Program-made: the position numbers and the translations under genes
From: Orbilia blumenaviensis
Taxonomy: Eukaryota > Ascomycota > Orbiliomycetes > Orbiliales > Orbiliaceae
DNA length: 64,000 nt
Assembly (NCBI GenBank): GCA_036872755.1
Contig: JAVHNS010000004.1
Coordinates: 372,001 to 436,000, forward strand
Direction of reading: 5' to 3'
Shown: positions 36,958-47,278 of the stretch, in pieces
Numbering within the stretch: position 1 is the stretch's first letter
Layout of the letters: every line of letters begins with the position of its first letter
The notes under the pieces: generated by a model
Told to the model about the DNA's origin: nothing
What the model saw: only the letters and a program-made list of their open reading frames with translations
Database searches by the model: none

Positions 36958-38631
36958 ATGGCCTCAGCGACATACTGTGACATGCCCGTCGTAATTGACG
37001 GGTATGAAGCTGCCAAGGAAAGGCAAAGGTACTTGATCGAACAGATGGAGGCTTTGGACATGACATTATGGTTGGCTAGAATACCATCCGACCAGAGGTT
37101 CCACTACCCTGGTAAGCTCATTCGGGACGATGACGACAACATGGAAACCGAAATCCTGGATATCATGCGCGAGATCGAAGATTTGCAAGAGATTGTTGAC
37201 ATCTACGAGGATGTCGATGAGGATCTTGAATGGGAGGTCGATGAAGAGGCACTAAGAGAATTCGAAAGGTTGACAAGAGGAAGGAAAGCCGAACTTACCA
37301 TTCCAATTCCAGAGGGTGCTCTCTCGAGAAATCCTTCCCCATGCTCCAGGACTTGGGCTCCAAGACCTGTTGAGCCAGAGTTTGAGAAGTCATTCAACCC
37401 ATTCCGAGAAGAATATTTCCTCGGACTCGAAGACGCTATCACCGATGAGACAGAATTCATCACAATTCCTGGAGGCGCTCCAAATCCTCTATCTACCTTC
37501 TCCCATAACTCCCTCTTTGGAGACTTGGTTGACTACGTCAGAGAATGGAACCCCTTCGATGTTGGAAGCTCGTGCACTTCCCGATCTTCCTCCATGGACT
37601 CTACCTTCTCCTTCAACGAGATGGTTTCAGAATCATCAGTATCAAGTGATGCTGGCGATAACTGCTCTGTCAGAAAGACTTCTGACGAAAGCACAAAGGC
37701 ATCTAATGTGGGCATGGAAACTGAAATGACTGTCCCATTGATCCTTGATGATGGCCGCTTCAAGGCTGCTGAGTCGAGAAGACAATCTGAAGACTCCCAG
37801 GACCCATGGCCTGAATATCTCGAATATGAGATGGACGTTGATGAAGAGATGGACTACGACGACTACTACGAGTATGAGGAGATGGCCCACCAGACCCTCA
37901 TCCACAGCACAGCGAAGTATGCAGACCTTGGGTCGAGTCTGCTCAACAGCACTTTTGAAAAACTCCCCACCAACCATATCATCTACACTGAGCGCGCTCT
38001 TTCGGAATGCTCGACAATATCTGATTCCGAACCTTGCACGCCAACCACTATCAACCCACACATGATTCACATCGAACTACCAGCATACAAGGTCGACTAC
38101 TACCTTGCATTCGAAGATGCGGAAGACCAGTTCATCAGAACCAAGTTTTTAGGTAAGGACCCACTGTTTTTAGATCATCCCATAAATACCCTTGCAACTT
38201 GAAACCCTTCCTTTGGATAAAAAGCCTCATACCCACACATGATCGATTTCACCCCTCCATTCCCGCAATCTCCACAATTTGTTTCCGTGAGAACATTTCC
38301 TCCGCATTTCTATTCCGGCTAAACCGACGCACGGACTCCTGATCCCCGCATGGCCTTTTATAATTTCAACCCGCATGAGGATGTGTTGGAAAAACTTGGA
38401 AGATCGATGCTAACGGATAATTTGACAGATTCCGCCGTAGAGTTGGACCAGGCATTCCCATCCTTCGAGTCGGTACTATCGACCTTCGACCCATCATTCG
38501 AAAGCAAAACATTTCAGCCAATGATGTTCCAGCACAATGCATCCATGGAGACCCTAGACCTTGACGATCCAATGGACGTGCTTGAAGCCCAAAGGCTCGC
38601 TGGTTCCTTCGGTCGGATGTCTTCGCTATAA
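36958..38631 (+). CDS. Acidic hypothetical protein
   Basis: Predicted exons 36958-38152 and 38429-38631 give 465 aa. The intron (276 nt) has a GTAAGG donor, a GCTAACG branch site at 38409 and a GACAG acceptor; phase 1 is kept. The start is an ATG after a C/A-rich leader. Residues 15-60 are a charged helix; about 65-95 form an acidic coiled coil (EILDIMREIEDLQEIVDIYE), followed by more acidic blocks and a very acidic DE/Tyr-rich patch in the middle (VDEEMDYDDYYEYEE). Ser/Thr-rich spacers separate them. No signal peptide, membrane segment or known domain. The acidic patches resemble those of nuclear or nucleolar proteins, which is only a guess. The intron also contains an in-frame ATG (38350) that could start a 93-residue short form. 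Confidence 0.7.
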
Positions 38632-38955
38632 ATTTCCCCAGAAATCTTCCGGATCAAGTGATACCGGACCTCCTCCCCTGCCCGTTTCATATCTTATCTT
38701 CCGATATTTTACCATCTTCTCTTCTTTTCTATCAGATCTTTTCCTCTTTCGTTTCTCTGTATATACCCCTTTGACCTTGCAGGTCGCTGTACATATTAAC
38801 TTTTATTTCCTTACCTCATGGGAACCGTCGATATCTTTGGGTTGCTCATACGCTTTCGGGTTTGTTTCACAGGTGTTCACAGGCGTCACTGGTTAAAAAG
38901 GCGTTTAGATGGATAGGGCGGGAATCCTGTTTTCCGAGCTGCTTCTTCCTCTTCG

Positions 38956-38974
38956 TTTTTTTTTTTTTTTTTTT
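38956..38974. repeat. (T)19 homopolymer
   Basis: Nineteen T inside the pyrimidine-rich stretch downstream of the acidic-protein gene. Confidence 0.85.
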
Positions 38975-39854
38975 GTGCTCTTCACTTCCATTTTTGTTTC
39001 TCGCAGTTTTCTTTCTTCGATGCTGGTCTTTGACGATTGGACACCCTCAATCGTTCACACTCACTTTTTATGATACCCCGACCCACTTACACTCATTCGA
39101 GAACTTGTTTGTTTACCCGGCTTGCGTGACCAGGCCCGACACTCCTTTTCTTGCTTTCTTCGCACACAAAAAAGAGATACCAAAAGTCTTCCCACACTCA
39201 CTTTTTCTGTTCTATGTTTCTTGTTTTCACAAAAGATACCCGCCTCTTGTCTAGGCGACCTGACATTCGTTTCACAAACATTGCGCTGCACTCCAGGATA
39301 CCCTCTTTTTCACTCTTTCAAAAAAGGGTTTCCGAGCACACACTCACACTCACTCACCTGCTTTTTCTGTTAATCTTTATTTTTCCTTTTTTTTTTTCCG
39401 CAAGGACTTTTCGGAAACTATCTCTTCTGCTGATTCTCTGAGGGCTTCTTCCGCTTTTCTTCAAAGCACAACATTCCTTTTTCGCAGAAACAGGCGCACA
39501 CACTCTCTTGTTACAACCAGAATTCTTCGTCTTCCTACTCGTCTGTTCATGTAGCACTTTATCTCGCTCTCTCTCACGCTCTCTAGCTATCTCTCTATAT
39601 CTTACCCAGGTGTGATTAGCACATTATGGTCTTTTTTGTTGATCGAAGAACAAAAAGAGAAAATTTCGTTTATACAAAAAAATGGAAAACTGAATACTCA
39701 AAAAACATTTTCAATCTTCCCAATCGTAAACCAACCGTGCAACGTAACATTCCTTCTCGATGTTTCTCTCTAAGAAAAACCTTGGCTTTGAATCCAGGCG
39801 GACAGGAAATCACAAAACCCGAGTGGTCAATCCAAGAATTCGAAGTGAATGTGC

Positions 39855-39925
39855 CCAGCTTTAGTGTAGCTCCCAGCTTCTTTGGTGTAGCTCCAGCTGC
39901 TTTAGTGTAATAGCTCCAGCTCCCC
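39855..39925. repeat. Three imperfect ~22-bp tandem copies
   Basis: Copies begin at 39855, 39874 and 39895; each runs from CAGCT through TTTAGTGTAG or TTTGGTGTAG to CTCC. Small minisatellite in the convergent intergenic region. Confidence 0.75.
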
Positions 39926-41085
39926 CATGTCCAAAAAACCAACAAAAGGGATCTAAAAAATGCAACATCCATTCCTTCCAATCGCGACCCGCCTCAAAAA
40001 AATCGAAATCCATCCTAGCCACAACGGAGATAGCGCTGGTCGCCACAGCTACATACTCACATTCATACATGCCGTGCATACTGCGTACATCGGAAGATTT
40101 TCATTTCCATTGAATTTCGCCCCTTTTGTGATGGCGCGGTGCGCAAAAGACTGCACGCTGACCCTTGCGTCTGACACATGCATTTCGCAATGCAGCGCAT
40201 TGCATCTGATCTGGAACAATTGGATTCATGACGTCCTTCCCCATATTATAATATCTTTTTGTTCTATTCACTTGCAGGTTCTAAAACACATCCAATACTC
40301 TTTTTTGAAGGGCTGTGCACTTTTTTTTGCGCTTCAACACCTATATTAGGGCTAGAGGGTTATATCACTTCCGTCGGGGTATGTGACTTTTTTTTTTCGG
40401 TATAGAAGAAAAGAAAGAAGCTCTAGAAGCCGGCTTCTTTTAAAATTTGCGTCAAAGCTTCCAATTGTGGATCTCTCTCCTTCTTGCATAATTCCAAAGG
40501 TAACGTGATGAAAATCAGAAACAGGCTCCACTCAGAACGCCCTACCCCTTGCACGGAACGTTAATGCGCATGCAGTTGATGCCAATAATTATGCGGTATG
40601 TGAGCCAAACTAAATCGGGGCTTTCGGGATTTATACGTATGACAAAGACATTGCGGTTTCATGATTGTTTTGCGATAGCTAATCTCGGAGCTTAGCTAAG
40701 GTTAGCTATGCAAGTTGAGAGCTATTTTTAAGAGCTATCATGATGAATCCAAAGCTCATGAATCCAGCATCCTCCCCCACGACTATGAAACCAAATGATG
40801 ACGACGGTGAGATATAATCGCTATCTTTGGATTGGATCAATCTAAGCGACCGAGTCGGGTAGATGTACTTTTTGAGATCGCGATATGGTATCTCCGTCGT
40901 TTGAGATCACATCTATTGGCTATGAGAGACATGGTCACGCCTACAAAATGTCTTAGGAATCCGATGTTTTGTGGGGTTGGCCAGCAGGAGGAGAAAAATG
41001 CATTCATGATACCGGCCCTACCTCCCCGACCAGCCCTTCTCCCCCAATGCCCGGGCCACGGTACCGTGATCGGCCGCTCCTCCCT

Positions 41086-43746
41086 TCAACTCTTCATAGC
41101 CTCCCTCTCCAGCTTCTCCATCTCACTGGCGCTTATGGCCGCCAGACCGTACTGAGCCCCGTCAGACTCCCTCGATCCACCCACGCCCTTCACTGGGCCA
41201 GCCACCTCCTCCACCTCCTCCCCTTTCGCCCTCCTCTTCCTCTTCCCCCTCTCCCGCTCCTCCAGCCCTTCCCGCTCCCGCTCCTCTCTCCTTTTCTCCC
41301 GCTCCTCCCTCCTCCTCTTATCCTTCTCCGCGTTTCCTAGCTTGCTTGATTCCTCGGCCGTCAGCCCCTTCTTAGAGGCCTTGGCCATGGGACCCCAGTA
41401 GGCCCCGGGGTTCTGCTGGTATAGAACCTCCCCCTTCCCCTTCTCTTTATCCTTCCCCAACACCTCGTCGAACACCACGTCTTCAAACTCCTCCCCTTCC
41501 TCCCTTACTCCACCGGCGGCGGGGTATAATATCTTATACCCCGCCATTCCGGGAGTAACACTCCCCTCCTTCACTGGATTCTCCCTCTCCCACGCCCTCA
41601 TCACCCTCCATATCTGACTCCATGGCGCATCGGTCTTCAGACTGCCCGCCCTGCAATGGGACTTGGTAACGTGATACCCCAGCCCCATCAGCGCCCCCCG
41701 AAAGGCGGACACTGACGGAGCTGTGCAGTGCAACACCCTGGCCAGTTGCGTGGGCATTATGAAAAGTGCGAGGGGGTCGGCAGTCGGGTTTCTGGTTGGC
41801 CGGACCAGTCCCTTCCTCGTCCCTCCTTCTTCGGCATCGTCTTCTTCGCCCTCTCCCTCCTTCTCCGCCGCTTCCTCCCTCTGCTTCAGTTTTCGCTTGA
41901 GCGAGGGACGACGGTCTACCGACTCGTCACCCTGCCCGTTCGGTGGCGTCTCTGTCGTCGCAGTAGCAGCAGCTGGTGGCAGCGGTGGTGCCGGAATGTC
42001 CTTCGGCGCCGGGGTGGGGGGCATTAACTCCCCCAAGGCAAGCCTAAGCATGCCGTTGATCCTTCCCAGGGTCTCGTACCCCTTCACCGTCTCATTCCCA
42101 ACCACGTTTGACAACAGGTGGTTGATAAACCCCGCGCTGTGTATCTCGTCCGACCACATGGGTCCTGCCACGTGCATCTTAAACCCGCAGTGATCGCACC
42201 TCCCACTCTCCACGGCCTGTGCAATACCATATTTATAGGATGGTATTTCTCCACCCTTTCCTACGGCTGCGGTCGTGTCGTTGGCCTTCTGCTGCTTCTT
42301 CCTCTTCTTATCCTGCTGTCGGACCCTCAAGGTCCCCAGCTCCTGGACCTTCCATGCCCCACACCCAGCATCACAAGTGACAACCACCATTCCCTTGCTC
42401 GACAACTTCTTCACGTTCTCTGGGCTCTTCCTAACCCTCACAAAGACTCTACAATAGTAGTCTATGCTCAGACTCAACAACGGCTCGATGTACAGTCCGT
42501 ACTTGGCCGCCGTGGTCGCGATGCTCATCAACACCATTCTCAGCCCGGTTTCGTGACTAAAATCTCCCTTGGCGGGTAATCCGCCGTAGGTTGCAAATGT
42601 CTTCTCGGGATAGCTCGTGCTCGCGAAGATGGCAGCGTCAGTGCAAGTGACGCTTAACAGGCCACCGTCTTCAAGCGCTTGCACTGCAGAATCGATAAAC
42701 TGTGTCGCTGACCCGTATGGGTCGAGATCGATGACGTGGTATTTCTGGGAAGGCACCAGCTTCATCTTGAAGGGGTTCTCTGGGGTGGGGACTGGGATAT
42801 AGTTAGGGAAGGCGGTGCGATACATGTGTCCCGTCGCGTTGTCGTGATTAGGCGTGATGATGTCCGTTAGCCCGTTAAACTGGACATTTCTGTAGATGTA
42901 TTCGACGGCTGTGGAGGACATGTCGTTCGCTGTGACATGAGTGACAAACGGGAGCTCCTTAGCATATCGCAGCGCTCGGAGACCAGTGGCTGATAGTGCA
43001 TCCAATACAGCGAATCTTGGTTTTGTGGTAGCAGTCTGTGCTTCACCATCATTTGCTGCTTCTTGAGGGGGAAGAGGTTCTGACTCGGCCATTTCTATAT
43101 CCTCTTTGTCTGCTGCTTCCGATGCTAATTGCTGGTTGGCGTCGTGCTGCTGTTGAATGTCATTGGCTTCATTGCTTTGTGTGATTGCTTCCGCTCCTTC
43201 CTTGCCAGCATCCTCAACATCCTTAGCAGCTGTAAGCACAGCGCATTCGCCACCGTCAACCTTCTGTCGCTTGCCATTGTGGTTGTGCTTAACACCACCT
43301 CTATGTTTTCTCCTGGGCATCTTCCTCTCCGACTCTAGAATATCTCCAAATCCACGGGTTACCGTCATCGTTAAGTCGCGATTGAACTTCTGGATGTAGT
43401 TATAGAACACTTCGGTTGTGTTACCGCCTTCTACGGGAGGGAGGAGGATCTTGGCTTGTCCTTCCGGTTGAACCTGGTAGGTTATGCCGTTTATGGTAAC
43501 CGTTTCTAATGGAGGAGTGGTGGGGTTCTGTTTTTTGGAGGAGGTTGCTTTAGCTGCTGCTTGAGCTTCGTGCTTGGCTTGTGCCTGGCCGGGTGCCGGG
43601 GTTTGGTTTGAAGCCGTTTCGGTTGTGGGAGCATCGGGGAGGGAAACGTCCGCACCGCCGTTGGAAGAGTCCGTATGTAGGGTAGCAGCAGTAGCAGAGG
43701 GAGCGGCAGCAGCAGCACGGGCAGCTCGAGCCTTTCTTCTTGCCAT
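41086..43746 (-). CDS. TRM1: tRNA (guanine26-N2)-dimethyltransferase
   Basis: Single exon, 886 aa from the first in-frame ATG at 43746. The enzyme makes m2,2G at position 26 of tRNAs in nucleus and mitochondria, using SAM. Key sequence: family start ETVTINGITYQVQPEGQAKI; EVFYNYIQKFNRDL; SAM-binding VLDALSATGLRALRYAKEL (248-265); NDMSS; catalytic-region DLDPYG (340-345); VTCTDAA; and Cys pairs CDAGC and CDHCGFK. A basic/Asn-rich then acidic insertion (about 140-240) and a long Lys/Arg/Glu tail make it larger than the yeast enzyme (570 aa). The N-terminus MARRKARAARAA is basic and could act as a nuclear signal. The same frame stays open about 106 codons upstream of this ATG without another ATG (see findings). 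Confidence 0.95.
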   Translation of the reverse strand: MARRKARAARAAAAAPSATAATLHTDSSNGGADVSLPDAPTTETASNQTPAPGQAQAKHEAQAAAKATSSKKQNPTTPPLETVTINGITYQVQPEGQAKILLPPVEGGNTTEVFYNYIQKFNRDLTMTVTRGFGDILESERKMPRRKHRGGVKHNHNGKRQKVDGGECAVLTAAKDVEDAGKEGAEAITQSNEANDIQQQHDANQQLASEAADKEDIEMAESEPLPPQEAANDGEAQTATTKPRFAVLDALSATGLRALRYAKELPFVTHVTANDMSSTAVEYIYRNVQFNGLTDIITPNHDNATGHMYRTAFPNYIPVPTPENPFKMKLVPSQKYHVIDLDPYGSATQFIDSAVQALEDGGLLSVTCTDAAIFASTSYPEKTFATYGGLPAKGDFSHETGLRMVLMSIATTAAKYGLYIEPLLSLSIDYYCRVFVRVRKSPENVKKLSSKGMVVVTCDAGCGAWKVQELGTLRVRQQDKKRKKQQKANDTTAAVGKGGEIPSYKYGIAQAVESGRCDHCGFKMHVAGPMWSDEIHSAGFINHLLSNVVGNETVKGYETLGRINGMLRLALGELMPPTPAPKDIPAPPLPPAAATATTETPPNGQGDESVDRRPSLKRKLKQREEAAEKEGEGEEDDAEEGGTRKGLVRPTRNPTADPLALFIMPTQLARVLHCTAPSVSAFRGALMGLGYHVTKSHCRAGSLKTDAPWSQIWRVMRAWERENPVKEGSVTPGMAGYKILYPAAGGVREEGEEFEDVVFDEVLGKDKEKGKGEVLYQQNPGAYWGPMAKASKKGLTAEESSKLGNAEKDKRRREEREKRREEREREGLEERERGKRKRRAKGEEVEEVAGPVKGVGGSRESDGAQYGLAAISASEMEKLEREAMKS

Positions 43747-44064
43747 TGTGGATGATGTTGTCGTGATCAACAGGGAACAAGAGGAACTGGTGATAGATGA
43801 TGAAGCTCGTAGTGACGATGATGGTGACGATGAAGGGAGGAAGAGATGCGATTGTGAATGTGATGCCGAGGAAGAACGCGTCAAGAGGGGGAAATGTGTT
43901 CGTAGGTGGGGGTTCAAGCTCGATGGGATGTGCGGCCGAGGTGGATTGTGAAGATACCGATTGAGGCGAGAGAGGGAAACGTGGAGAGGCCTATTCACAA
44001 CCGGCCGTCCGCCGAGGACACCGAGAAGACAACGAGCCGACAGCTTGAACGAAAATATGTAAAT
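43747..44064 (-). other. In-frame ATG-less extension upstream of TRM1
   Basis: The TRM1 frame remains open from just after an in-frame TAG (44067-44065) to the ATG at 43746. The would-be peptide is rich in Ser, Leu, Arg and His and poor in acids, for example PLHVSLSRLNRYLHNPPRPH, as expected for a mitochondrial presequence. It has no ATG, only near-cognate codons such as the GTG at 43998. It may be just a C/T-rich leader, which translates to Ser/Leu/Pro by chance. Confidence 0.4.
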
Positions 44065-44160
44065 CTAAGATTTTAACCCTTTTTCGAGTGTCGGTGGTGG
44101 GGCCGAGTCGGAGAGAAAGATGTCGCGATGCTGTTGTAGTTGTTCGCGAGATTCTGGCAT
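44065..44160 (-). promoter_or_regulatory. 31-codon uORF upstream of TRM1
   Basis: ATG at 44160, stop TAG at 44067-44065. It lies in the same frame as TRM1, 414 nt upstream of its ATG. If present in the transcript it would restrain initiation at TRM1 or, if an unrecognised intron removed the stop, supply an N-terminal exon. I found no convincing splice pair for the latter. Confidence 0.4.
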
Positions 44161-46525
44161 GCGTCAGAGCTAAATCGTGGAGTCGCAGCATTTTTTTTTT
44201 TTTTTTTTAACTTTGTTAGCGTCTGGGCATGTGTCGCCTGCGCTGATCAGCTTCCCTTTCGGCCTTCGGCCTTCTCATCCTGCCGCAGAGCCTCCTTATC
44301 GATAGGTCTAGCATATACTTACCTATACACTACCTATTACTAAAGCTAAATTCTTTGATAGGTACTTGCCGTCGGGAAATGCACGAGATATATGCAAGTC
44401 GGAGATATTCTCGCCGGTGATATCCAATGCTAATAGCTATCATGTTTCGATTTCAAGCCTTGGTTTGATTTCTGTTCTGGGAAAAAAAAAAGAGAAAGGA
44501 AAAAAAAAAACCTCCATATTCTCGGCCCGAGCATATAGGACCCCCATTGTGACTCAGCTCAGCTAGTCCGATCTATAGCTGTAAAAGGTAGTATGAGATT
44601 TCATAGACCTAGTAATCATCTAAGTATAGAATCCTAGACTCAAATATTGTCTTTTGGGGTATAGGTGTTGTCCGGAATTAGGACGCTGTTCAGGACGCCT
44701 TGTGCCTGAGGGCGTCTTCCAGGCCCTTTAATATGGGTTTATTGCTGTCGAACCCAATCAGAAGCAGAAGCCACCTATGCAAGCCTGACAGGCGGCACAC
44801 CCTTTCCCCAACGGCCTGCAAAAGCCTGGACTATGAGTACACGTACGCCGGAGCCCCTTGATATGCCTGATCGATGCAGATCGGTTCCACCGCTTTCCCC
44901 CTCCTATTTGGGTATTCATATGAAGGATCATCTAGTTGGAATATTCTTTAAATGAAGTCTTAGAGGATTAAAAATAAAATAAAAAAATTGAGAAAACTGG
45001 AAGACATTGTTCCAAACGCAAACGCACCGGCGTCAGGGGGGTTACGTTACGTTGATAGACGGATAAACGCGAGCGATCTTGTCGTGTAGAAGAAGAAATT
45101 GTTCGTTCGGGTCGGCTGAGACCTTCGCCTTTTCGAGACGGACTGTATATATCGCACACTCCTCAAACGCCGAAGGAGATGACAAGCTAGCGCGCGAGCT
45201 ATCGCGAGTGTTCAATCGGTCGAGCCAATTGGGGTAGGTGCCCTGAGTCTACAGGCCGTATGCGCATACAAGAGGCAGATATAGATCTAGATACCTATCT
45301 AGCAGGCAGGAATCTCTCCGTAACAGATGCAAATGCCTCGGTTGCCGGGCCGTTTGCATCTAGAAATGGGATACAAAAATATTATGCAGGCTTCTTTTGC
45401 TTTCTCTGCAGCTCTGCTGCAATGAGGTTGAAACAAGGTTGGCCCAGAAAAGCTCAGGATCCAGTTTCGATGCTTGTGCCGAGTGGAGTCATCAAATCCC
45501 CCTTCAATTGAGCTTATCAGCTTTAAAATATCCGAGGTACAACGGCGGTTTTTTCAGGCGCATCCATGTTTCAATTGATAGTTATTTTCCCCTGTCTCAA
45601 GGTCAAGGGACGCAGGACTCGGATGGTTTAGATGTGGAGACGATGGGAACCGAAATAAATTGGGTAAATACCTAGTTAAATTAATGGTAAAAAACGAGAA
45701 AAATCAGACATGACAGGATATCATGATCACGAAGCTGTACGTAAGAGATGATTGCATCGACATTTCATAGACTTGTAATGCATACCTAGGTAAATTTAAA
45801 AATCCATCTTGTGTGCATTCTATGTGGGGGTGTGGCAAAATCCACAAATAAATTGCGTGTCATCGCTTAGGACTCCCCGATATAGCCCAACAACGTCTCA
45901 AGGGAGGTACCGATGGCGGCTACCTGCAGGAGATCCACCCTCATTAACGCACAGCAGTCGGTCTCGCTGATCAGGCCGCAACCGACTAGTCTGGTCGCCT
46001 TTCAGAAAGGCAGCTTGGTAAGACTCTGCGACCTGATACATTCGATATTCAATCTGCCAACGAATCGGAATCTATGAACACAGCTGAGATACCCATTTTT
46101 GCGCGCATGCGGTGGCAAAACCCACCCAAATCCCATCTAAATTTTACTGCCTATCTTCATCAGGATAATGGCGTCTTTCCAGGCCTGGGTGGGAAGTCTC
46201 CCCAATCTGTCGACTGGAAATTCATCCAAAAGTCGCCAGTGGTTCGCAGAACTACAGGTGTGCCCCGTATCTCTATATAATGTTTGCGACTGCATCCCAG
46301 GTAACGCAATTATAGTATAAATACTACAGTATTTTGTCTATCCGAGCGACAGTCCCTCAGATCGATTCAGAGTCGAAATTTAAAGCTCGACAGACGGGTA
46401 TCAGTTATTTGGATACCTCAAGCTCCCTATAGGTCTGATCCTAAACCCTCGCAAGCCTCGTTCCCCACGCTACAAATTCCCCGCAGGCCTAAATCACTGC
46501 AAATCATCTATATACCTCCCCAGTC
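44161..46525. other. Divergent intergenic region TRM1 / zinc-finger gene A
   Basis: Holds a (T)18 run (44191-44208), an inverted repeat with GACGCC and GGCGTC arms near 44690-44720, and the promoter of zinc-finger gene A at its right end. Short open frames such as 45260-45511 have no protein character. No other gene seen. Confidence 0.5.
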
Positions 46526-47278
46526 ATGAGTTCGGAAAACACGTTCTGTCCCACGTGCCACTGCGCGCACATGAACGCACCCCTACAGTGTTCGGATTGT
46601 CTGCAGCGCCATACACAGGCAATGGTTCTGTTCCATCATCACGACTGCATGGCCGATCACCCGGATCTACCGCTACCCTCTCTATCCCCCGATTTTGGCC
46701 CTGGAAGTAGTGGTACAAGCATCCAGGACACCTACCAAGAAGTCAGAAGCGCTCTCGACACTAGAAGAATGACAAGCTTTTTCCCATCTCTTCCGTTCCA
46801 GGTTGATGGATTCTCTGCCAATGACCTATTCTGCACGGAAAGAGCATCCACTCCTTGGCCTGATTATGGCTGCTTTGAAAGCACGCTACCCGATCCTCCC
46901 TTCACGAATTTCGCTCAGCTCGGTATTCACCTCCCTAGCGATCCGGACAACATCTCGACTGCTACGACTCGCGGATGCAAGGATATAGTCTCGCCAGATC
47001 CTTCAAAGGGCCCCTTATCCTGCCTTATTTGTGCGAAGAAACTCGCAAACAAGACTACTCTTTCTGATCACATCAAAAATTGTCACGGGCCTAAAGTGAT
47101 CATTGAATGCAATTTCGAAGGATGCAGTAAAAAAATCATATCAGCCGAAAGAAAAGGGAAGGGGAACATGAAGAGGCATCAGCAGAAGGAACATAAAGAT
47201 TGGGTGGTTGGACGGTCTCTATCAAAAAGATGCACTGTTCAAAAGCTCAACAAGGAGCCCAAACCGTCGACGGATTGA
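46526..47278 (+). CDS. C2H2 zinc-finger protein, paralogue A
   Basis: Single exon, 250 aa. Two C-terminal zinc fingers: finger 1 is Cys166-Cys169 to His182-His187; finger 2 uses Cys195-Cys200 and His218-His223. Finger 2 has a long loop with the basic stretch AERKGKGNMKRHQ, a likely DNA- or RNA-contacting part. The N-terminus has an extra Cys/His cluster (residues 8-29: CPTCHCAH and CSDCLQRH) that might be another metal site and is absent from paralogue B. The middle is Ser/Pro/Asp-rich, as in an activation region. Similarity to the gene at 50529 covers the full length. Probably a small nuclear regulator; target unknown. TATATACC about 20 nt upstream of the ATG may be a TATA-like element. Confidence 0.82.
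   Translation: MSSENTFCPTCHCAHMNAPLQCSDCLQRHTQAMVLFHHHDCMADHPDLPLPSLSPDFGPGSSGTSIQDTYQEVRSALDTRRMTSFFPSLPFQVDGFSANDLFCTERASTPWPDYGCFESTLPDPPFTNFAQLGIHLPSDPDNISTATTRGCKDIVSPDPSKGPLSCLICAKKLANKTTLSDHIKNCHGPKVIIECNFEGCSKKIISAERKGKGNMKRHQQKEHKDWVVGRSLSKRCTVQKLNKEPKPSTD

Larger units (their letters stand above)
38632..41085. other. Convergent intergenic region with strong pyrimidine bias
   Basis: Between the stop codons of the acidic-protein gene and TRM1. From about 38640 to 39600 the plus strand is dominated by C and T, with T runs and CTTT/CTCT words, and no good gene. This may be a long 3' UTR or a leader of an unannotated non-coding transcript. From 39960 to 41085 nothing was recognised. Confidence 0.5.

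Noticed and set aside
43746..43998. GTG at 43998 as the real TRM1 start
   Set aside because: Nuclear genes normally start at ATG and the first in-frame ATG is 43746. The upstream open part is kept only as a hypothesis.
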